Part shown: positions 58,683 through 64,000 of the stretch, in pieces
Layout of the letters: the number at the start of each line of letters is the position of its first letter
How positions within the stretch are numbered: the stretch's first letter is position 1
Assembly (NCBI RefSeq): GCF_014207185.1
Contig: NZ_JACHCP010000011.1
Location: 1-64,000, forward strand
DNA length: 64,000 nt
Reading direction: 5' to 3'
Source: Rhodanobacter sp. A1T4
GTDB taxonomy: Bacteria; Pseudomonadota; Gammaproteobacteria; Xanthomonadales; Rhodanobacteraceae
Notes under the pieces: model-generated
Databases searched by the model: none
Told to the model about the DNA's origin: nothing
What the model saw: only the letters and a program-made list of their open reading frames with translations
Made by a program: the position numbers and the translations under genes

Positions 58683-59289
58683 CGTCTTTAAAGATCATGA
58701 GGTGGCTGAGGCAAGTAGACGTGCATTCTGGGAACGCGTCGCTGCGAAATGCAAGCGAGCTACGCGAAGAGTCTGGAAACCTGGCCATAAACTTTGGTCG
58801 TATGCACGGATGCGGAGAAAATTGACAGTGTTTCTTCTTACGTACGAGCTTGTAGGCTCGAAGTGGGTTGCGGCGGCGAAGGCTGACTAGCCAAGAGTCA
58901 TCTGTCCGTATTCAATTTGGAGCCCACATGGGGCCTGATGACGCCCATAGAAAATTCACTGTGGGGGACGACGCTAGCGCTTCGCGCGCAAAATCCAGAT
59001 GGAGGATTGGCCGCAGTGGACGCAGTGATGATCCAGATTCGACATCGGCATTCTACGCACGTGCGCTTTCCGTCGGAGCCAATAATTAATACATCGATCT
59101 GACGCCGGTCGCTTGGACTTTCTAGATCCGGAATGTACGCCTCCCATTTCCGCGTTCGCGTCCGCGCTCTGGAGCATCTGGGCGACGCGCTGATTTAGTT
59201 GTTCCAACGCACCGGGTTCAGTGGGCACGATATATTCCTTTCTGGACTGTCCTCTGGATCTTAAGCACCTTCCGCCTATGACTCAAAGT
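58683..59289. other. Gene-poor stretch of the island
   Basis: About 600 bases with only short overlapping frames (up to 114 codons on plus, 84 on minus), none with a good ribosome-binding site or recognisable domain. A minus-strand piece, ALEQLNQRVAQMLQSADANA near 59160-59210, looks protein-like but has no clear context. Probably decayed sequence. Confidence 0.4.
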
Positions 59290-59466
59290 ACTTGGTGGAA
59301 CCGACGCAGAGCACCGCAACAATAAAAATCAAGAAGGCCATTACGTGAAAAGCGTGCACCCATGAGGGTGCACGCTCTTCTTTACGGCTACTTGAATTGT
59401 TCCATGGTGCTGCCTGGGGTGTTTTAGCGAGGTAAGGACCTACGCTGGCGCAACTGCGCCGACCAT
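59290..59466 (-). repeat. Diverged copy 1 of the membrane-protein gene tail plus terminator
   Basis: About 177 bases are clearly homologous to 60648-60821, sharing GGTGGAACCGACG, a large GC hairpin ending GCACGCTCTTC, and GTTTTAGCGAGGTAAGGAC. On the minus strand it reads MVGAVAPA and then a stop, against VVGSVAPAMRPYLAKTH in the intact gene; a small deletion breaks the frame. So this is the dead 3' end of a second copy of the membrane protein. Confidence 0.75.
59351..59376 (-). terminator. Terminator hairpin in repeat copy 1
   Basis: AGCGTGCACCC and GGGTGCACGCT form a perfect 11-bp stem with a four-base loop; on the minus strand TTTTC follows. It corresponds to the hairpin at 60704-60737. 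Confidence 0.7.
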
Positions 59467-59550
59467 GTCCTCTCGAGGACCTCTGTCCGTCAATAAATCT
59501 ACATAAGTTATTGATTTAACTAAATACATCTGTGAGGCAGAGCGGCTGGT

Positions 59551-60241
59551 ATGCCATTGGGTATGCCGGCCGTTGTTGTTTCTGGTTCTATCTTGTTGAG
59601 CTTTGTTGGGCAGGCTTTCGTACCTGTTTCGCAAATGATGACGCCCGGCCAGCGAATTCTGTTTGGAGGACGTACTTGGCTCATTGAAGTCATCGACGAA
59701 GAACATAAGGCGATCCATGTCGCGCCCGCCAAGGGCGGCGCTCCCCCGCTGTTCAATGGAGGCGGCGGGCGCGTGCATACCCGAGTGCGGGAGCGCATGC
59801 GCGATATTTATCTTGCACAAGACACGCTTCCGTTCCTAGACCCTACGGCACAACGCTTCTTGGGAGAAGGCCGCGAGACGTTCACCACGCTGGCGCTGGC
59901 CGATCGCTTGCTGCTTGATCAGGGAAGCCACGCGATCCTGTTGACTTGGCTGGGCGACGCGGCCAACGAGGCAATCGCTTGCCTGCTCATGTCGCGCGGC
60001 CTGCGGGCATTCACAGGCAGGTTGGGAGTTGAGATCCAGCGCGCCAACCATAGTCTCGAAGAGATCGAACACTTGCTTGGTGGGGACATCGGTTCGGAGC
60101 CCGCGGCACCTGTGGACGAATTGCTCGCGAAAGCAAGCAATCTTGCCCGCGAAAAATGGGACGGATTGCTTTCGCCGCATCTATTGCGGCAAAGCTACGC
60201 CAGCTCCAACTTGGATCTTAATGAGGCTATGGCATGGCTTC
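59551..60241 (+). pseudogene. C-terminal fragment of an Lhr-like DEAD/DEAH helicase (defence type)
   Basis: A frame of about 230 codons reading MMTPGQRILFGGRTWLIEVI, then HVAPAKGGAPPLFNGGGGRV, FLDPTAQRFLGEGRETFTTL and ANEAIACLLMSRGLRAFTGR. This is the pattern of the C-terminal domain of large Lhr-like helicases, several of which occur in phage-defence islands. The motor domains (Walker A, DEAH) are missing, so it is 5'-truncated. The recognisable domain ends near 60241 and the frame continues to 60321 with unrelated residues. It lies between the two repeat copies. Confidence 0.6.
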
Positions 60242-60321
60242 GCATGACGTTTAAATCGCGGTCATATCAAGTCGGTAGCGACACTAAACTCTCCTGCGTG
60301 CCAAGTTCCTGCAACCGCTAA

Positions 60322-60647
60322 GAAAGGTCTGGACCACGGCCGAGATCGCCCCATACCAAGCCTCATCTGACGTCATTAACCACTCAGTGACCGGCCGCTT
60401 CAGCCCTCCAACTCCCCACGGTAGTTGGTCGCACCGGCCGGTGACTCGGCTACGAGCATTACGTGCTCGACAGATGGTTTGAACGCAAAGCGCACTTAGG
60501 CTTGCCGGAGTGGAGCTGCAGGTCGGCACCTACATGTCTACGATCCATTGCCCGATTCACGTAGTGCGTCTGAACCGGCAATCTTAGATTGCCACGTGAG
60601 TCTGGCCCGAGCCGACTAGGTGTCAAGGCATGCGCCGACCCAGAGTG
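60322..60647. other. Gene-free segment between helicase fragment and repeat copy 2
   Basis: About 325 bases. Only short frames without ribosome-binding sites; I see no RNA gene. Composition resembles decayed coding sequence. Confidence 0.35.
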
Positions 60648-60821
60648 TCTGGTGGAACCGACGAGCGAGGCACTGCAACAAAAAATAAAGAGCGCCATTA
60701 CAAGAAGAGCGTGCGCCCCGAGGGGCGCACGCTCTTCACTATTTGCTTCAATTTTTCATGGTGCCGCACTGTGTGTTTTAGCGAGGTAAGGACGCATCGC
60801 TGGCGCAACTGAGCCGACCAC
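60648..60821 (-). repeat. Copy 2 of the repeated tail (in the intact gene)
   Basis: Homologous to 59290-59466 over about 175 bases. It includes the last 22 or so codons of the intact membrane-protein gene and its terminator. Identity looks like about three quarters by eye. Confidence 0.75.
60704..60737 (-). terminator. Long terminator hairpin of the membrane-protein gene
   Basis: GAAGAGCGTGCGCCCC pairs with GGGGCGCACGCTCTTC, a perfect 16-bp stem with a two-base loop, 19 bases past the stop codon at 60756. Confidence 0.8.
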
Positions 60822-61997
60822 GTTGCCCTGAAAATCAATACAGACCGAATCCGGGCAGCTATAACGCAACGCGTCAGTATTACGTACCGGAGTGATGGTA
60901 TCGGCGACCTGCGCAGTACTACCAATCGACTGGCCGGTCTCACCGACACATTGATGGGACCCAACATTGCATTCGATCAGATAGATCGGATAGCCGTCCT
61001 TGGACTTGGCCCCTGAACTCGTGGCAAAGGGAAAGGTGTCGAGATTGACAGCCCCACCATCGGGATCTGCTGCTCCCGCATTCTGAAGCGCCCAGAGGGC
61101 CTTGGGATCATCAGGCGGCAGAGCATTGGGTAGTGCCGCAGAAGCCACTGTGGTTTGGCTGGAAGTGTCTTGAGTGACGTCGCTCGAAGATGGGGCAGCA
61201 GCTTGTACCGGTGCTTGTGCGGTTGGAGAGAGCTGAGCTGATGGTGACGACGCGGTACCGCCACCAAGGGCTTGTGACACGACTTGCGCAGCCGCATCGC
61301 CCTCAGGATCGGGCTGAGTCATCTCATGAGCAACGATGTGAAAATAAACGGCAAGCACGGCGCATATAACGGATATGCAGCCAAGTGCAATTTGTCCACG
61401 CCTGATGTTCTGCGCTCTCTTCTTGGCCTTGGCTTCGTCTTCCGGTGGCAACGGTACGTTAGGCGAGATTCCGATCGTCGCTGACGATGCGCTTATCGTG
61501 GTGGCGGCCGAAGGTACGGGAATCGAGCTATCCACGGATACCGTGTTCCAGCCAATGCGAAGGCCTTGCAGGAGGGAGAGGCCCATAATCGCGACTTCCA
61601 CCACAAAGAAAATTATCATTTCCACGGTCGTCAGATCATCGCTCGTGTTACCTACGATGACGGTGGTAATGGCTGACACTAAGAGCGAGACGGCAGCAGC
61701 GCTGCCGTACCATTTCGCCATAGGGACTTTACGCGCAGTAGGTAAGGCAGATGTCCCGGTGCCTACCTCGTAATGATAGCGTTGACCACGCTTGAAACCG
61801 AGCCAAAGCATGAAGCATGTTTCCAACGCGTAGATAACAAACATCGAAATGGAATTGGCCGTGTCGCTTTCAAAACGCGCTCTCGTTGCTAGAAAAAACG
61901 CAGACACGTTTATGACAATGAACACGCGAAGGAACACCAGCTTTTGTGCCGTTCGAAGTTTGCTGAAGATGCTGAAGCTTTCAGTAAAGATGTCCAT
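60756..61997 (-). CDS. Multi-pass membrane protein with periplasmic Cys-containing domain
   Basis: About 413 aa. Four hydrophobic helices lie in the first 165 residues (for example LVFLRVFIVINVSAFFLATR and VEMIIFFVVEVAIMGLSLLQ), one more after a charged linker (IALGCISVICAVLAVYFHIV), then a Ser/Thr/Ala/Pro/Gln-rich spacer and a C-terminal domain with four cysteines (YLIECNVGSHQCVGETGQSI, RYSCPDSVCIDFQGN). I do not recognise the family. ATG 61997 is used; a TTG at 62009 is in frame. It is 126 bases downstream of a lipoprotein gene on the same strand, so both may act at the envelope. A broken second copy of its tail lies at 59290. Confidence 0.65.
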   Translation of the reverse strand: MDIFTESFSIFSKLRTAQKLVFLRVFIVINVSAFFLATRARFESDTANSISMFVIYALETCFMLWLGFKRGQRYHYEVGTGTSALPTARKVPMAKWYGSAAAVSLLVSAITTVIVGNTSDDLTTVEMIIFFVVEVAIMGLSLLQGLRIGWNTVSVDSSIPVPSAATTISASSATIGISPNVPLPPEDEAKAKKRAQNIRRGQIALGCISVICAVLAVYFHIVAHEMTQPDPEGDAAAQVVSQALGGGTASSPSAQLSPTAQAPVQAAAPSSSDVTQDTSSQTTVASAALPNALPPDDPKALWALQNAGAADPDGGAVNLDTFPFATSSGAKSKDGYPIYLIECNVGSHQCVGETGQSIGSTAQVADTITPVRNTDALRYSCPDSVCIDFQGNVVGSVAPAMRPYLAKTHSAAP

Positions 61998-62040
61998 AGT
62001 GAATTTCAATTTCCCTGCTCAATGATCAATGGCACATATA

Positions 62041-62076
62041 CGCCGTCGTCCGACCGGATCGGGGCGAACGACGGCG
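62041..62076 (-). terminator. Terminator hairpin after the MORN lipoprotein
   Basis: CGCCGTCGT and ACGACGGCG are exact complements with an 18-base loop, between the lipoprotein stop (62124) and the next gene. The loop is long, so termination would be partial. Confidence 0.5.
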
Positions 62077-62123
62077 TCTGGAGTTGCGCTCTCTTAGTGC
62101 AGAGTCACTGACTACTGAGTGAC

Positions 62124-63161
62124 TTAAAGCGATGTCGCGTTTGGATCAAGAACAGTCCTAACTGTCGAAGTCTGCGCACCATTTTGGAAGGTCAAAAGAA
62201 CCTTGCCATATACCGGAGATATGTACTCAAACGGACCGTCAAGTAGGCCATTCTTCACGTGACAGGAAAAGACTAAGTGGTCATTTCCGTCATAGCCTCG
62301 GACAGCGCCATCAACACGCCCATTAATCCAGTTGCTAACGAGATGAGACACTTTTGCCAAGAATTCATCGCCGGGGCCCGCAAGTGCTGGCTCGAAAGTC
62401 AGAGAGGCAATGCCACTAGGTCCTACGGTGTTCCCAATCGATTGCCCCCAGTCATCCCAAGTCCCAACCCTTTGACCCGCTGAATAAGAGCCCTTGGCGA
62501 ACATTGCTTGGCTGTTAGGAAGAGTCCACGTAGCCGGACCGTCAAGCTGTCCATCCTTGTACTCGGCTACCCCGGTGTTCTGGGCATATTTACCCGACAC
62601 AATTTTGCCGTTACTCCAGATTGAGTCAGAAATCGGTGTTCCATTGACATCCCACGTTCGGACTCGTCCGTTTTGGGCTCCATCTTTCCAAGAAACCTCC
62701 TGCAGTAGTTGCTTACCATCGTCGGTATAAATCTTTGCTGTCCCGTTAAGCCGTCCGGCCGACCAATGGAATTCGCGTATCAGCACGCCACTATTAGGGT
62801 TGTAAAGCTTCGAGTCTCCCTCGTAGGCTTCATGTTGATAGGTAAGCTCGAAAGCTTTTTGCCCGCTTGATGTGGAGCATGTTGCCAGCCCATCCATGAC
62901 GCCATTTTTGTACTGTGTCTTGCAAGTTGCGAGGTTGTTACTGAGCGTCTGGCCTACTGCATTTGTCCAATATTGCTGTAGCGCATCTGGAATCTGATTT
63001 GCCCATTCAACAGTTCCCGTAAAAGGGGTGGTGCTCCCGTGCTTGTACGCCAGCCCACTGTTTTCATCGAGCTGGCGAGAGTCCAGTGTCTCTTGACCAC
63101 ATGCTGTGAGAAACGCGCAGGCGAGCGCGATTGAGGCAAATGCTGTAACTGTTTTACGCAT
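62124..63161 (-). CDS. Lipoprotein with MORN-like (YwqK-type) repeats
   Basis: A 345-aa protein with a lipoprotein signal (FASIALACAFLTACG, lipobox LTAC, Cys21). The mature part has repeats of the form NG-x-DG-x-A-x-Y: TQYKNGVMDGLATC, HWSAGRLNGTAKIYTDDGKQ, SWKDGAQNGRVRTWDVNG, VAEYKDGQLDGPATW and HVKNGLLDGPFEYIS. These are MORN-like repeats of the YwqK family, some of which are antitoxin or immunity proteins of polymorphic toxins. It has no start ambiguity. An immunity or envelope-scaffold role is possible; nothing here proves a toxin partner. Confidence 0.75.
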   Translation of the reverse strand: MRKTVTAFASIALACAFLTACGQETLDSRQLDENSGLAYKHGSTTPFTGTVEWANQIPDALQQYWTNAVGQTLSNNLATCKTQYKNGVMDGLATCSTSSGQKAFELTYQHEAYEGDSKLYNPNSGVLIREFHWSAGRLNGTAKIYTDDGKQLLQEVSWKDGAQNGRVRTWDVNGTPISDSIWSNGKIVSGKYAQNTGVAEYKDGQLDGPATWTLPNSQAMFAKGSYSAGQRVGTWDDWGQSIGNTVGPSGIASLTFEPALAGPGDEFLAKVSHLVSNWINGRVDGAVRGYDGNDHLVFSCHVKNGLLDGPFEYISPVYGKVLLTFQNGAQTSTVRTVLDPNATSL

Positions 63162-63344
63162 GAGAAATTCCCCTGTAGTCCTAAATATTGTTCACCAACA
63201 CCCTACGGCGTCACGCTTGCTTGTCGGCTGCCCGCACTAAGCAAGCCCGCTAACGGCGGGGTTTGGCACGAGACTGCGCTGGTTGTAATGCCATCGATGG
63301 CGTATGGCATCCCTGCGAAAGTGAGGCCGTATGTTGGGACAAGA

Positions 63345-63363
63345 ATACCTATTAAACAGGTAT
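63345..63363. promoter_or_regulatory. Candidate XRE operator
   Basis: ATACCT (63345-63350) and AGGTAT (63358-63363) are exact complements with seven bases between, and a third AGGTAT half-site lies at 63393-63398, just before the XRE gene. The region is AT-rich (gaattatatataacg), as expected for a promoter. Confidence 0.55.
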
Positions 63364-63429
63364 AAATCCTGAATTATATATAACGATTAGGCAGGTATAG
63401 CTTGATTGACCGACCCCCCAGGCCCGGTC

Positions 63430-63708
63430 ATGAAGCGAACATCCCTCTACAGCGAAAGGCACGCCGTGCTTGTTGACTATCTGCGCGAGCTGAGGGTGCT
63501 TCGCCACCTCACGCAGGCTGAAGTGGCCGAAGCTATTGGCAGGCCGCAGACCTACGTGTCCGATATTGAGAAAGGCAAGCGAGGTCTGGATTTGCTTCAG
63601 GTGCTGGATCTCTGCGAAGCCTACGACGTGTCGCTTCCTGCGTTTTCGGTCGAGTTAGATAAACGGCTGAAGAAGCTTGTAAAGCCTTCGCGCCGCGCAA
63701 ACCGATAA
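63430..63708 (+). CDS. XRE-family HTH regulator
   Basis: A 92-aa protein with one helix-turn-helix: VDYLRELRVLRHLTQAEVAE followed by AIGRPQTYVSDIEKGKRGLD, the canonical XRE arrangement, and a basic tail (RLKKLVKPSRRANR). It is small, so it is probably a repressor of the island or an antitoxin-type regulator. ATG 63430 is used; the frame is open to a TTG at 63406. Divergent from the lipoprotein gene, with a palindrome in between that could let it control both. Confidence 0.8.
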   Translation: MKRTSLYSERHAVLVDYLRELRVLRHLTQAEVAEAIGRPQTYVSDIEKGKRGLDLLQVLDLCEAYDVSLPAFSVELDKRLKKLVKPSRRANR

Positions 63709-63831
63709 CGCATTGCTCGGGTATGTCAGATCCGAGGGACTTCCGTACAGGGTTGTCTGGCAGGTTTGTGGCGCTTATTAAGAGGAACGATGGCCAAGCC
63801 CATGGCTGCGCTATTTGCGGACTCATCCAAC

Positions 63832-64000
63832 TCAAATAAGGCCTCGACCAGCCATACTCACGCACTCAGCGCCCACGATGATGTGGTCCAGAATTCGCAC
63901 GCCGACGAGACTCAACGCCTCACGAAGTTCTTTTGTGATGGCCCTGTCTGCAGCACTGGGTTCCGCAACCCCGCTGGGATGGTTGTGCGCCAAGATGGCG
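63832..64000 (-). CDS. RadC family JAB-domain protein, C-terminal part (runs off the window end)
   Basis: The minus strand ends a frame reading [20 protein letters not shown], then [20 protein letters not shown] and a stop at 63832. HNHPSG is the JAMM/JAB metal motif with its His residues, as in RadC proteins commonly carried by integrative elements and islands. About 56 codons are inside the window; the rest is beyond 64000. Confidence 0.88.
   Translation of the reverse strand, partial: AILAHNHPSGVAEPSAADRAITKELREALSLVGVRILDHIIVGAECVSMAGRGLI

Noticed and set aside
52451-64000. Search for a direct repeat of the tRNA-Ser 3' end marking attR
   Set aside because: I found no second copy by eye; the right end probably lies outside the window.

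Overview
The window looks like the chromosome of a high-GC gammaproteobacterium of the Xanthomonadales/Lysobacterales, most likely the Rhodanobacteraceae (Dyella, Rhodanobacter, Frateuria or Luteibacter type). The clue is the block pncC-recA-recX-alaS-csrA-tRNA-Ser(GCT) together with Xanthomonad-style TonB, PilG-like response-regulator and DUF4124 genes. This placement is inference from gene content; no rRNA is present.

Layout. 0-14.8 kb: the edge of an IS4-type transposase, two paralogous isocitrate lyase/PEP-mutase-fold enzymes, a dihaem cytochrome c peroxidase next to a phospholipase C-like phosphoesterase, a GGDEF cyclase, an M19 dipeptidase, a DUF885 hydrolase, an overlapping pair of GYF_2-domain membrane proteins, and a divergent qorB/HxlR-regulator pair. 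14.9-22.6 kb: membrane PQQ dehydrogenase, DUF4124 and DoxX proteins, then beta-carbonic anhydrase plus SulP transporter converging on a cyanase gene that has ACG where the start ATG should be. 22.9-25.7 kb: a visibly AT-richer two-gene cassette, a DUF2235 (Tle-like) lipase with a Gln-rich tail preceded by a possible immunity protein. 25.8-30 kb: a TPP-riboswitch-controlled TonB receptor and PnuC-type transporter, with a phosphotransferase upstream. 30-35.8 kb: AEC permease, hslR between two paralogous response regulators, and katG with a small upstream ORF. 36-42 kb: complete urease operon (D-A-B-C-[GNAT]-E-F-G, minus strand). 42-52.5 kb: mutS, cation/proton exchanger, then pncC, recA, a DUF442 phosphatase, a 58-aa membrane protein, recX, alaS, csrA and tRNA-Ser.

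From the 3' end of tRNA-Ser (about 52.45 kb) to the window end lies a mobile island or its wreckage: a phage-type gene remnant fused to an alpha/beta-hydrolase fragment, a DUF3987 replication-type protein, an AlpA-like regulator, an inovirus Gp2-type protein, an unknown 277-aa protein, a broken Lhr-like helicase flanked by two diverged copies of the same gene tail, a membrane protein plus MORN-repeat lipoprotein, an XRE repressor with a palindromic operator, and a partial RadC. No integrase is visible; the far end is outside the window.

Functional links: carbonic anhydrase, SulP and cyanase form a cyanate/bicarbonate theme; urease adds a second route to ammonia and CO2; the thiamine genes form a riboswitch regulon; recA/recX/csrA are core housekeeping genes. 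The most interesting candidates are the ACG-start cyanase, the lipase cassette, the CxC small ORF ahead of katG, and the duplicated-tail cargo site in the island.
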